The notes below the pieces were generated by a model. It did not search any database and had not been told where the DNA came from. It saw nothing but the letters and a program-made list of their open reading frames with translations. This document shows positions 20,168 to 29,344 of a stretch of DNA of 64,000 nt, piece by piece. The position numbers were made by a program, and so were the translations under genes. Source of the DNA: Legionella spiritensis (lineage in GTDB: Bacteria; Pseudomonadota; Gammaproteobacteria; Legionellales; Legionellaceae); assembly GCF_900186965.1 (NCBI RefSeq), contig NZ_LT906457.1:2072501-2136500 (forward strand), given 5' to 3'. Numbering within the stretch: position 1 is the first letter of the stretch; each line of letters begins with the position of its first letter.

Positions 20168-21039
20168 TGTCTTGCCAGCTTATGACTTTCTCGTTTCAGG
20201 GAAATGACGGCAAAGCCAAAATAGGCTGCAAACAAAATTAATAATAGCAGACCAAAACCGTAAAACATGAAATTAAAAGTCAGCGCGGCAAGCAGCAAAA
20301 GAATTTGCGGCGTTGAAGAAACGGTCAGCAAGCGACAGGCCTGTCTGTACGTAAGTGAAAACTTCATGAATAATTTCGCAATCAGTTGCGCCATGAACGC
20401 GAATACGAGAAAAAATGCGGAATAGATCACAAAAAACATCAATACTATCGTTGGATAGACGGTTAGTTCCGATAAAAGCAGAAGGCGGTTGATTCCGGAG
20501 GAATTTGCCCACTCGGAACCATCAAACACTTGATTGGCCGAGTCGCTGATAGGCTGGACATAAACAGGACTGGCGGTGTCATCACTGGCCTGGGATAAAT
20601 AAAATTTGGGCGTGGGGAGACGATAGATAATTTTATCTTTTGTAATCAAGACATACAAAGCGGGGAATTTGTTAGTCATTTCCTTGATTTTACCGGTTGT
20701 ATCAACGATGGTGACCACCGCGCCGTTTTCATTGCGTATCATATATGGCATCGGTTTATCCAGAGACACCTGACCATTCTGAATGTAGAGTTTCGGCAGT
20801 TTTTTCAAGGGGTCGAGAAGCTGGGTATTGAAATATTCCCTGAAATCGATGGTCATACGCAAGGAAAACGGGAGCGTAATGATTACCAGCAGCAATAGCA
20901 GATAAAGCAAGCCCAATCCACGCCAGCGCTTACCGACATCGACATACAACCGATTGCTGTAGAAAGAAAGAACCAGCGCTTGCCAGTAGTTATAAACAGG
21001 TTTGTCAATCTCGCGAAGCGCCTTACCTTTCCTGCTCAT
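20164..21039 (-). CDS. DUF1189-type integral membrane protein
   Basis: 291 residues. One membrane segment near residues 43-62 (LGLLYLLLLLVIITLPF), a ~120-residue periplasmic domain, then about four C-terminal segments (VLMFFVIYSAFFLVFAF; PQILLLLAALTFNFMFYGFG; LLLLILFAAYFGFAVISL). The layout and the 'DFREYFN...PMPYMIRNENGAVVTIVDTTG' region resemble DUF1189. Function unknown. It overlaps ugpC by 17 bp and the hydrolase by 4. Confidence 0.7.
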   Translation of the reverse strand: MSRKGKALREIDKPVYNYWQALVLSFYSNRLYVDVGKRWRGLGLLYLLLLLVIITLPFSLRMTIDFREYFNTQLLDPLKKLPKLYIQNGQVSLDKPMPYMIRNENGAVVTIVDTTGKIKEMTNKFPALYVLITKDKIIYRLPTPKFYLSQASDDTASPVYVQPISDSANQVFDGSEWANSSGINRLLLLSELTVYPTIVLMFFVIYSAFFLVFAFMAQLIAKLFMKFSLTYRQACRLLTVSSTPQILLLLAALTFNFMFYGFGLLLLILFAAYFGFAVISLKRESHKLARQ

Positions 21040-22123
21040 CCCAGCCTCCCAACCTTTTTCCGGTTTCTTTATGAAACAAACTAACTTTATTGATCATCAT
21101 CTTCACGGCCAAATCCGCTTCCTTCACTTCCGTGCTTGCGGATGTTTTGACCGCTATATAGGTTTGACCGCAATGACTTCGCACATGAATCAGTTTATCA
21201 GCTCCCATATTATCTACCAACTCAATACGTACGGGAATGGCGTTTTGATCACCTCGGCCGGTCAGCTCAAAATGCTCGGGCCTTACCCCCAGAATGACCC
21301 TCTCACCGCAGCGAACTCCTTCCTGCAAGACAGGTAAAGGATATTCGTTACCCATAATCGTAACAATCCGTTTATTGGCGAGATCAACCGTCGCGTCTAA
21401 AAAATTAATCGGGTAATGTCCGGTAAAGGACGCCACAAAAAGCGAAGCCGGCTGCCGATATAAATCCTGGGGTGCCGCGATCTGCTCCACCCTCCCCTGA
21501 TTTAACACCAGAACACGGGACGCCATGGTCATCGCCTCGGTCTGATCATGGGTCACATACAGGCAAGTCGTCTGTAATTGCCGGTGTAATTTTTTAATTT
21601 CGTAGCGCATCTCGGTGCGGAGTTTGGTATCCAGATTGGATAAAGGTTCATCAAACAGAAAAACAGACGGTGATCGGACAATGGCCCGTCCCATGGCAAC
21701 ACGCTGCCTTTGTCCCCCGGATAACTCACCGGGTTTACGCTGCAGATAGTCCGAAAGATGCAGCATATCAGCGACATCCTGCACACGCCGTTGAATGTCG
21801 TTTTTTTTCATACGCCTCATTTTCAAGCCATAGGCCATATTTTGAAACACGGTCATGTGAGGGTACAGGGCGTAATTCTGAAAAACCATAGCCATATCCC
21901 GCCGGGACGGTGGTATTTCATTAACGCATTGTTCATTAATCAGGATTTTTCCTTGTGATACCGTATCCAGTCCGGCGACAAGACGAAGCAGGGTTGATTT
22001 TCCGCAACCGGACGGTCCAACCACTGCGACAAACTCCCCTTTTTCAATTTGCAGACTGATCCCGTCAAGAATAATGTGCTGTCCGTGTTTTTTACCGACA
22101 TTAATCAGATTAACCGTGGCCAT
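21023..22123 (-). CDS. ugpC: Sugar/glycerol-3-phosphate ABC transporter ATPase
   Basis: 366 residues, MalK/UgpC type. Walker A GPSGCGKST, Q-loop FQNYALYPHMTV, signature LSGGQRQRVAMGRAIV, Walker B VFLFDEPLSNLD, H-loop YVTHDQTEAMT, and a C-terminal TOBE-like regulatory domain from ~240. It powers uptake by the two permeases encoded just upstream. ugpE overlaps by one base. The MalK group is broad, so the sugar is inferred from the permeases. Confidence 0.85.
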   Translation of the reverse strand: MATVNLINVGKKHGQHIILDGISLQIEKGEFVAVVGPSGCGKSTLLRLVAGLDTVSQGKILINEQCVNEIPPSRRDMAMVFQNYALYPHMTVFQNMAYGLKMRRMKKNDIQRRVQDVADMLHLSDYLQRKPGELSGGQRQRVAMGRAIVRSPSVFLFDEPLSNLDTKLRTEMRYEIKKLHRQLQTTCLYVTHDQTEAMTMASRVLVLNQGRVEQIAAPQDLYRQPASLFVASFTGHYPINFLDATVDLANKRIVTIMGNEYPLPVLQEGVRCGERVILGVRPEHFELTGRGDQNAIPVRIELVDNMGADKLIHVRSHCGQTYIAVKTSASTEVKEADLAVKMMINKVSLFHKETGKRLGGWDEQER

Positions 22124-22953
22124 TAATGGATTAACCCCTTTTCAAACCAGCGTTGCATCATTACAACAATCAGGCATGGCGGCAGCATGGCAATTAAAGC
22201 GACCGACATAATATAATGCCACTGCGGAATCTGATCCGCCACCCCTGCCAGATAGCGTATACCCATAACGACGGTTGCCATATTACTGTCTGTTGTGATA
22301 ACCAGGGGCCAGAGGTATTGATTCCAGCCGTAAATAAATAAAATGATAAACAAGGCGGCCATCTGGGTTTTTGACAAGGGAAGCAGAATATCACGAAAAA
22401 AACGCCAGGGGCCGGCGCCGTCCAGTTTGGAGGCGTCAACCAGCTCACCGGGTATGGTCTTGAAAAACTGGCGAAACAAAAACGTGGCCGTCGCCGAAGC
22501 CATGAGCGGTAACGTCAATCCCGCATACGTGTTGAGCCAGGAAAACGAGGCAATCACCTGAAATGTAGGCACGATCCGAACTTCCACAGGCAACATCATA
22601 GTCGAAAAAATAAGGGCGAAAAAAAATTTTTTACCGGGCAATCGGAAGTACACCAGTGAAAAAGCTGAAAAAACAGCCAGAATAATTTTACCGGTGGCTA
22701 TCAGCGTCGCCATGATAAAACTGTTCAGCAGCATACGCCAGACCGGTTGCCCGCCGGTAGCGGCAACCCCTTCCAGCAACACGGTTTTGATATTATGAAA
22801 CAGTTCCCCGCCCGGGAGGCGCGGCAATGGGGCCTGCATCATAGCCTTTGCGTCATGGCTTGCCGCGACAATAGCCAGATAAAAAGGCGTAAAGAGCAAC
22901 GCCACGAAAAATACGAGTAGTAAATGTGCGGCTACTTGTCTTACCCGTGCCAT
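22123..22953 (-). CDS. ugpE: ABC transporter inner-membrane permease, UgpE-like
   Basis: 276 residues with about six membrane segments. The EAA motif DASKLDGAGPWRFFRDILLP, which docks on the ATPase, is clear. PLPRLPGGELFHN near the N-terminus and GVADQIPQWHYIM near the C-terminus are UgpE-like. Likely imports glycerol-3-phosphate or glycerophosphodiesters. Shares one base with ugpA's stop. Confidence 0.85.
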   Translation of the reverse strand: MARVRQVAAHLLLVFFVALLFTPFYLAIVAASHDAKAMMQAPLPRLPGGELFHNIKTVLLEGVAATGGQPVWRMLLNSFIMATLIATGKIILAVFSAFSLVYFRLPGKKFFFALIFSTMMLPVEVRIVPTFQVIASFSWLNTYAGLTLPLMASATATFLFRQFFKTIPGELVDASKLDGAGPWRFFRDILLPLSKTQMAALFIILFIYGWNQYLWPLVITTDSNMATVVMGIRYLAGVADQIPQWHYIMSVALIAMLPPCLIVVMMQRWFEKGLIH

Positions 22954-23828
22954 CAGTAATGCACCTTTTTTTCAACATAACGAAACTGCAGTAATGTCAA
23001 ACCGATAACCACCAGCATCAGCAAAACCGATTGCGCCGATGAACTTCCGGGATCCATACCGATAAATCCGTCCTTGTATACCTTGTAGATAAGCGTTGTC
23101 GTGCCGTTATCAGGCCCGCCGCTGGTCATCACGTCAATGATACCGAATGTGTCAAAAAAAGCGTAAATCAGGTTCATGATCAACAAAAAAAAGGTCGTCG
23201 GAGACAAGAGGGGAAAAACAATTTGCCAGAACCGTCGCCACGCACAGGCGCCATCCAGAATTGCGGCGTCTACGAGAGAGCGGGGCACAGCCTGGAGAGC
23301 GGCAAAGAAAAACAGAAAGTTATAACTGAATTGCTGCCAGCTTGCGGTTGCAATAACCACGGCAATAGCCTGTTTCTCATGAATGAGGTAATTAAAAGGC
23401 ATCCCGAGGGAATCCAGGGCATTAGCCAACCATCCTAGAGACGGCTGGCAAAGAAATCGCCAGAGGATGGCCGCTACCGCAGGAGCCACGGCATAAGGCC
23501 ACAATAATAGTGTTTTGTAAACATTGCGGCTTCTACAACGGCCATGAACAAGACTTGCCATCAATAAACCACTTCCCATCGTCAGGAGGGTCACAAAAAA
23601 AGCGATAATACCGGTAACCAGAACCGCTTTCCCATAGCCCGGATCGCGTAGTAAATCGGTAAAATTGGCCCATCCCGCAAATTGCTCACGCAAACCGAAC
23701 GCGTCACCAAAAAACAGGGATTGAATGATCGCACCACACGCAGGCCAGATAAAAAAGGCCAGGGTCACGATGAGTTGGGGAACAATAAAAAAAAATGCCA
23801 GTTTTTTATTACGTGTATACTTAAGCAT
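22953..23828 (-). CDS. ugpA: ABC transporter inner-membrane permease, UgpA-like
   Basis: 291 residues, about six membrane segments. The EAA loop is DAAILDGACAWRRFWQIVFP; FGDAFGLREQFAGWANFTDLL and FFDTFGIIDVMTSGGPDNGT resemble UgpA. Pairs with UgpE. No periplasmic binding protein (ugpB) gene lies in this cluster or anywhere in the window, so it must be elsewhere or absent. Confidence 0.87.
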   Translation of the reverse strand: MLKYTRNKKLAFFFIVPQLIVTLAFFIWPACGAIIQSLFFGDAFGLREQFAGWANFTDLLRDPGYGKAVLVTGIIAFFVTLLTMGSGLLMASLVHGRCRSRNVYKTLLLWPYAVAPAVAAILWRFLCQPSLGWLANALDSLGMPFNYLIHEKQAIAVVIATASWQQFSYNFLFFFAALQAVPRSLVDAAILDGACAWRRFWQIVFPLLSPTTFFLLIMNLIYAFFDTFGIIDVMTSGGPDNGTTTLIYKVYKDGFIGMDPGSSSAQSVLLMLVVIGLTLLQFRYVEKKVHY

Positions 23829-23831
23829 TAA

Positions 23832-25139
23832 TCAACACTCGGAGCTTCGCAGCTCATTGGCATCCTGCATTTTTAATGTCCGTTTGAGCAGTTGCGTATA
23901 AATTGGCGGGTTTTTCGCCAATTGAACAATGGTTGTCGATGTCAGGCAACTGACCATCATCGGTAAAATCAATGAATAATTCTGTGTCATTTCAACGACC
24001 AGAACTATCCCGGTAACCGGCGCACGCACCGCGGCGGAAAACAGGGCTCCCATTCCAGCCACGGCGAACATACCCGGATAAATCTCGGCATCGGGCAAAA
24101 TCCAGGCCAACCCCTGATAGACCGCCAGTCCCAACAATGTCCCCAGAGCCAGCATCGGTGCAAAAATACCACCCGGTACACTGGTACTGTAACAAAGCAT
24201 CGTTGTGAAAAAACGGATGACGGTGAGGATGAGTAATACACGCATTGTGGGAGACATGGTCAGGGCTTCATGAATGATTTCATACCCTCCTCCGACCACT
24301 TCGGGATAGTAACAAAACAACGCGCCGACCAAAGCACCTGCTCCCGATACGTACAACGCCTGCCCCCTGTTGGAAAGCTTGTCTTTCAGATAAAGGGTCT
24401 TCATCAGAAAAACATTGAAAAACAATCCGGCAAATCCAATAATGATTCCTAAAATAAAAAACAACCATAGTGCTTTGGACCCAGGCATCTCAAACACGGA
24501 CATGGCAATGGCAGGCGCCGTCCCGATAATCAGATGAGTCGTGATGGTTGCCATCACACAGGCAATGGCGACCATTTTGAAATTGGTAAAGGTAAAATTA
24601 AATTCGTTACGCATTTCCTCAATAACAAAAAGAACACCGGCCAGAGGCGCGTTAAACGCGGTAGCAAGACCGGCTGCCGCTCCGGCGGCAATCAGTGTAT
24701 TGCGCCTTTCACGCTGAACCCGCATCATTTCGCCAAGCATTTCCCCAAGATTACCGCCCATTTGAATAGTCGGACCTTCCCGGCCAAGCACCATTTTCGC
24801 ACTGATGGCGGCAACCCCTGCGATAAATTTGACGGGAATCAGGCGCCGCCAGAAAATACCGCGTTCGTGCAATAAAACGCCTTCAATCTCCTGTACCCCG
24901 CTTCCGGAAGCTTCAGGCGCGAATTTTTTAACCATCCACCAGGCGATAAAAGCCAGGATCGTGGAGAAAAAAACCGACGGCAACACCTTGTCAACGCCAT
25001 GCGCCGTAGCCCAGCCAAAAACAAGGAGCAACCCATGATCCAGGAGCTTGATGGCCACCCTGAAATACGAACCGACTATACCGGTGAGTATGCCTAGCAG
25101 AATGGAAATCCCGTATATTTTAAGAATTTTATTTGCCAT
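23832..25139 (-). CDS. clcA: ClC-family chloride channel/antiporter
   Basis: 435 residues from the ATG at 25139; a TTG three codons earlier is possible and neither has a clear ribosome site. The chloride-site motifs are in order: GSGVQEIEG, GREGPTIQMGG (gating Glu), VIEEMRNEFNF (the inner proton Glu of H+/Cl- antiporters) and PGGIFAPMLALG, with the C-terminal Tyr in NPPIYTQLLKR. Both glutamates being kept favours an antiporter over a channel. No CBS domains. It overlaps the trpE(G) end and is 3 bp from ugpA. Confidence 0.9.
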   Translation of the reverse strand: MANKILKIYGISILLGILTGIVGSYFRVAIKLLDHGLLLVFGWATAHGVDKVLPSVFFSTILAFIAWWMVKKFAPEASGSGVQEIEGVLLHERGIFWRRLIPVKFIAGVAAISAKMVLGREGPTIQMGGNLGEMLGEMMRVQRERRNTLIAAGAAAGLATAFNAPLAGVLFVIEEMRNEFNFTFTNFKMVAIACVMATITTHLIIGTAPAIAMSVFEMPGSKALWLFFILGIIIGFAGLFFNVFLMKTLYLKDKLSNRGQALYVSGAGALVGALFCYYPEVVGGGYEIIHEALTMSPTMRVLLILTVIRFFTTMLCYSTSVPGGIFAPMLALGTLLGLAVYQGLAWILPDAEIYPGMFAVAGMGALFSAAVRAPVTGIVLVVEMTQNYSLILPMMVSCLTSTTIVQLAKNPPIYTQLLKRTLKMQDANELRSSEC

Positions 25140-27291
25140 ATTGACCAACCAGGAGCATAAGGTTATTAATAATTCGCAAACCGGCCTGATTGGGCATGGA
25201 TAAAATTGTTTCTGGGTGAAACTGCACCGCGCTGACGGGCAAAGTCTTGTGAGAAACAGCCATAATTATTCCATCCCTGGTTACTGCCGTCACCTTGAGT
25301 GATTCCGGCATTTGTTCGGAGCGGGCAAACAAGGAGTGATACCGACCCGCTGTCATGGAAGATCCCAGACCGGCAAACAAGCCGGATTCTTCCTTAATAA
25401 TAATTTCGGACGCCTTGCCATGCACAGGATATGACAACACATCCAGTTTACCACCAAAATATTCCACGATCCCCTGTAAACCAAGGCAAACCCCGAACAG
25501 GGGAATATTGCGTTCAAGAACCTGGGCTATGGTTCGAGCGACATTAAAATCAGCCGGCCTGCCGGGGCCTGGAGATAAAACAACCAGATCGAAATCCTGC
25601 TTCTTCATATAATCGGAAACGTGCTCCGATCGTACGGTCAATACTGTAGCGCCGGTCTGACGAATATAGTTCGCCAGAGTATGCACAAAAGAATCCTGAT
25701 GATCCACCAAAAGCACCGTCTTTCCCGCTCCGGGATGATCAAGCGCTTGAGACGCCGCTTGTTTACCATGCCCGGGGCGTAAAACGTCCAGAAACGCAGA
25801 CGCTTTTAAATGCGTTTCCTCTTCTTCCGCCTTGGGATCAGAATCATAGAGAAGTGTGGCGCCAACCCTGATTTCAGCTATCCCCTGCTTGATACGTACC
25901 GTTCGTAACACCAGACCCGTATTCAGATTTCCGTCAAAACCGAACCAGCCTACCGCCCCGGCATACCAGCGCCGGGGGGATTTTTCATGCTGCTCAATGA
26001 AATTCATGGCCCACAGCTTGGGAGCGCCGGTCACGGTCACGACCCACATATGGGTTAAAAAGGCGTCTACCGCGTCAAACCCTTCCCGCAAGACACCCCG
26101 TACATGATCGACGGTATGGATGAGGCGAGAATACATTTCTATCTGGCGACGACCTATAACCTGAACACTGCCCGCCTCGCAAATCCTTGATTTATCATTT
26201 CTATCTACGTCGGTACACATCGTCAGTTCCGACGCTTCCTTTTCCGACTCGAGAAGAATCTGGATGTTTTTCGCATCCTCCATGGCATCACCGCCGCGTT
26301 TGATCGTTCCCGATATGGGACAGGTCTCCACTTGCCTGCCCTGTACACGTACATACATTTCCGGTGAGGCGCCAACAAGATATTCCTCATCGCCCAGATT
26401 CAGAAAAAATCCATACGGAGACGGATTGGATTTTCTCAACTTGCGAAAAATAGCCGATGGCGCCTCCTCGCAATGGGTATAGAACGTCTGACTGGGTACT
26501 ACCTCAAACAAGTCCCCCCGGGCAAACCGCTCCCTGGCTATCTCCACAATACCGGCGTATTCTCCGGGCGCATGATCAGCGCTATTTTCCGGTTTGTATT
26601 TCGGTGTATAGGGAACAAACACCCCTTCCCTTGGCAATTCCCGGGTTGATTTACCCTGGTACTGGAAATCATAGCGGCGAATAAACGCTTCTTCCTTACG
26701 ATGATTGACAACATAAATTTCATCGGGCAAATAAAGAACCATATCTCGTTGATCGTCTTGCCGCTTCTTGCATTCATTCAGCGTTTCAAACTGGAAAATC
26801 AAATCATACCCGAACGCGCCGTACAGACTTAAATACGTTTCATCAGGCGATCGAAAAAACGCCAGTAACGCGCGAAGGACTGTAAACACAGAAGGCTGGC
26901 GGCTACGTTCCTCTTCACTGAACACTGTCCGGGAAGAATCTACGTTCAATTGCAATTGTTGCCTGGTCCGGCTTACAACCGTGAACTGTCCTGAGTCGGT
27001 GAGCGCGGCCGATACCATTTGCAATACGATCTCGCCGCGTTTGTTCAGAGCCTGAAAAAAAATATCCTGTCGTTTGCAAATAATGGCCAGGGGCGGATTG
27101 CAAAATCCGATGTCCCAACAGGTGTAGCGCCCCGGGTATTCAAAATTCGACGCAAACAACCCCCCTCTCTGTGAATCCAGTTGTTCAATCAGGGACTCTA
27201 TGGCATTTTCGTAAGCAAGCGACTGCTGTTCATACTCGATGTAGACGCCACCCTCTGTTTTTATCTGCTGTAATACCAACGTCCGGTTCAC
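25129..27291 (-). CDS. trpE: Anthranilate synthase, fused TrpE-TrpG
   Basis: 720 residues. Chorismate-binding component I spans about 1-510 (FEVVPSQTF, NPSPYGFFLNLG, ASPEMYVR, CPISGTIKRGG, VDRNDKSRIC, GAVGWFGFDGNLNTGLVLRT). The class I amidotransferase is about 525-720 (LLVDHQDSFVHTLANY, SPGPGRP, GVCLGLQGIVE Cys, QFHPETILS His/Glu). The fused form is known in rhizobia, Legionella and others; PhzE has a similar plan, but there are no phenazine genes. It makes anthranilate for tryptophan. Not adjacent to other trp genes; leads a mixed operon with clcA and ugp. Confidence 0.9.
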   Translation of the reverse strand: MNRTLVLQQIKTEGGVYIEYEQQSLAYENAIESLIEQLDSQRGGLFASNFEYPGRYTCWDIGFCNPPLAIICKRQDIFFQALNKRGEIVLQMVSAALTDSGQFTVVSRTRQQLQLNVDSSRTVFSEEERSRQPSVFTVLRALLAFFRSPDETYLSLYGAFGYDLIFQFETLNECKKRQDDQRDMVLYLPDEIYVVNHRKEEAFIRRYDFQYQGKSTRELPREGVFVPYTPKYKPENSADHAPGEYAGIVEIARERFARGDLFEVVPSQTFYTHCEEAPSAIFRKLRKSNPSPYGFFLNLGDEEYLVGASPEMYVRVQGRQVETCPISGTIKRGGDAMEDAKNIQILLESEKEASELTMCTDVDRNDKSRICEAGSVQVIGRRQIEMYSRLIHTVDHVRGVLREGFDAVDAFLTHMWVVTVTGAPKLWAMNFIEQHEKSPRRWYAGAVGWFGFDGNLNTGLVLRTVRIKQGIAEIRVGATLLYDSDPKAEEEETHLKASAFLDVLRPGHGKQAASQALDHPGAGKTVLLVDHQDSFVHTLANYIRQTGATVLTVRSEHVSDYMKKQDFDLVVLSPGPGRPADFNVARTIAQVLERNIPLFGVCLGLQGIVEYFGGKLDVLSYPVHGKASEIIIKEESGLFAGLGSSMTAGRYHSLFARSEQMPESLKVTAVTRDGIIMAVSHKTLPVSAVQFHPETILSMPNQAGLRIINNLMLLVGQYGK

Positions 27292-27382
27292 CGTAAAAAA
27301 TAGAATGTCATCATTTTACTTTAAAACGAATACTCTGCAAGATTGATTCCATGCCAGCGCGTGAAAACGGTAAAAAAGAACG

Positions 27383-27476
27383 GTAGCCCACAAGGAGGCC
27401 TGCGGCCGTATTGCGGGTTTGATGTGCCAATTATGAACGTTTTCCCGCATTTCGGCTTTGCCTTCATGACGGCTAC
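27383..27476. repeat. Composite REP/BIME-like element 3
   Basis: REP-A (GTAGCCCACAAGGAGGCCTG to TTGCGGGTTT) then a 22-bp spacer containing GTGCCAATTATGAACG, then REP-B (CCCGCATTTCGGCTTTGCCT to GGCTAC). Almost the same layout as element 8. It fills most of the 303-bp gap between trpE and gatC, which are divergent; the rest presumably holds their promoters. Confidence 0.8.
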
Positions 27477-27594
27477 AAAAAAGGGACAAATCACCCACCT
27501 TTTTTTGCAGCCGATACAAAGATAAGTACCAGAGCTATACACGTCGAGTTTGCGACAAATTGGTGTTATAATTTTTCATTTTTATGGAGTATTA

Positions 27595-27891
27595 ATGAGC
27601 ATCTCCAGCGAAGAACTGAACGCGATTGCAGAGCTGGCCTGCCTTGACACCGAAGAAAAGGACCGTCTTTCCCTCACCGCGGAAATCAATGCCATTATTG
27701 ATTTTGTACAACAGCTTCGGCAAATGGACACCGGTAAAACAGCCCCCCTGTTCCATCCCTTTGAACAACATCAGCGATTGCGAAACGACGAAGTCACAGA
27801 GGGCGATTGCTCGGCCCAGCTGGCTGAAATAGCGCCACTTTTTGATGATGGGGTCTATTTAGTCCCCAAAGTGATCGATTCAGGAAAATAA
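27595..27891 (+). CDS. gatC: Asp-tRNA(Asn)/Glu-tRNA(Gln) amidotransferase subunit C
   Basis: 98 residues from the ATG after ATGGAG (27595); an upstream in-frame start lacks a ribosome site. Small helper that wraps around GatA. The [22 protein letters not shown] helix and the [15 protein letters not shown] strand are typical. Followed by gatA after 4 bp. Presence of gatCAB means Asn- and/or Gln-tRNA are made by transamidation. Confidence 0.93.
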   Translation: MSISSEELNAIAELACLDTEEKDRLSLTAEINAIIDFVQQLRQMDTGKTAPLFHPFEQHQRLRNDEVTEGDCSAQLAEIAPLFDDGVYLVPKVIDSGK

Positions 27892-27895
27892 CATC

Positions 27896-29341
27896 ATGCT
27901 ATCCTTGCGCGAGATACATTCACAGTTACGGCAACGCAGCATGTCCAGCGTCGAACTGACCCGGCATTATCTGCAACAAATCAACGAGCATAAACACCTT
28001 AACGCCTTTATTTCCATAGATGAGGAAAGCGCCCTGGCCCAGGCCGCTGTGGCAGACAAACAATTGCGCATGAACCAGCATGGTACGCTGACCGGAATTC
28101 CCATGGCGCACAAGGATATTTTCTGCACGACATCCTTGCCGACCACTTGCGGCTCAAAAATGCTGGCCGATTATCGTTCGCCCTATCAGGCTGCCGTGGT
28201 CAACAATATTCAACAACAAGGCGCCATCGTGGTGGGCAAAACCAACATGGATGAATTCGCCATGGGTTCCTCCAATGAAAACAGCTATTTCGGTCCGGTC
28301 AAAAATCCCTGGGACACCACTCGCGTACCCGGAGGTTCCTCCGGAGGTTCAGCCTGCGCCGTCGCCGCCGGACTTATTCCGTTTGCGACAGGTTCGGACA
28401 CCGGCGGTTCTATCAGACAACCGGCGTCGTTCTGCGGCATTTCCGGCATAAAACCAACGTATGGCCTTGTTTCGAGATTTGGTATGGTCGCTTTCGCATC
28501 CAGTCTTGACCAGGGAGGCCCAATGGCCCGAAGCGCCGAGGATCTGGCCATTGTACTACAGGCTATGGCCGGTTTTGATGAGCGGGATTCAACCTCCATC
28601 AATCGGGCAATTCCTGATTACTGCGCCGCACTGGATACTCCCGTCCCAAAACTGCGCATCGGTTTGCCGAGCTGTTTTTTTAATGACAACGTGGATGCCG
28701 GCGTACAAAAAGCCATCCGGGAGGCCGTTACGGTGTTTCGTCAGGCCGGAGCGGACATTATTGACATGGATTTAAAGCTGCAACCGCTTTGGGTACCTTG
28801 TTATTATGTGATTGCCTGCGCGGAAGCGTCCTCTAACCTGGCCCGTTACGATGGCCTGCGATTCGGGCATAGAAGCCCCGCTGCCGACACTCTTCGTGAG
28901 TTAATCGTGCGGTCGCGCAGCGAGGGATTTGGTGTCGAAGTCAAACGAAGAATCCTGACGGGCACCTACGTACTATCCTCCGGGTATTTCGACGATTATT
29001 ACCTGCAAGCCCTCAAAATCCGGCGACTGATCAAAGACGAACTGCAGAACGCCCTGTCCGGGGTTGATGTTATCCTTGGCCCGGCAACCCCTGCCTGCGC
29101 TTTTAAAATCGGTGAAAAAATATCCGATCCCGTACAAAATTACCTCGCCGACGTGTTTACCGTCGCCGCCAACCTCGCCGGCCTGCCGGCCATGTCGATA
29201 CCGGCCGGATTTAGCGATGGCTTACCGGTAGGCATGCAGCTGATCGGCTCTCATTTCAGTGAAGACCGGTTGCTCAATATCGCTCATAGCTTCCAGCAAA
29301 TGACTGACTGGCATAAAGCCTGTCCAAACAAACGAGGTTGA
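27896..29341 (+). CDS. gatA: Aspartyl/glutamyl-tRNA amidotransferase subunit A
   Basis: 481 residues, amidase-signature family. The Ser-cisSer-Lys triad is visible: Lys in PMAHKDIF, cis-Ser in GGSSGGSA and nucleophile Ser in [11 protein letters not shown]. It releases ammonia from glutamine for GatB. Sits 3 bp before gatB. Confidence 0.97.
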   Translation: MLSLREIHSQLRQRSMSSVELTRHYLQQINEHKHLNAFISIDEESALAQAAVADKQLRMNQHGTLTGIPMAHKDIFCTTSLPTTCGSKMLADYRSPYQAAVVNNIQQQGAIVVGKTNMDEFAMGSSNENSYFGPVKNPWDTTRVPGGSSGGSACAVAAGLIPFATGSDTGGSIRQPASFCGISGIKPTYGLVSRFGMVAFASSLDQGGPMARSAEDLAIVLQAMAGFDERDSTSINRAIPDYCAALDTPVPKLRIGLPSCFFNDNVDAGVQKAIREAVTVFRQAGADIIDMDLKLQPLWVPCYYVIACAEASSNLARYDGLRFGHRSPAADTLRELIVRSRSEGFGVEVKRRILTGTYVLSSGYFDDYYLQALKIRRLIKDELQNALSGVDVILGPATPACAFKIGEKISDPVQNYLADVFTVAANLAGLPAMSIPAGFSDGLPVGMQLIGSHFSEDRLLNIAHSFQQMTDWHKACPNKRG

Positions 29342-29344
29342 TCT

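Noticed and set aside
25129-27291. PhzE (phenazine) identity for the TrpE-TrpG fusion
   Set aside because: Domain order alone would fit, but no phenazine genes are nearby and the fused TrpE(G) is known in related bacteria.
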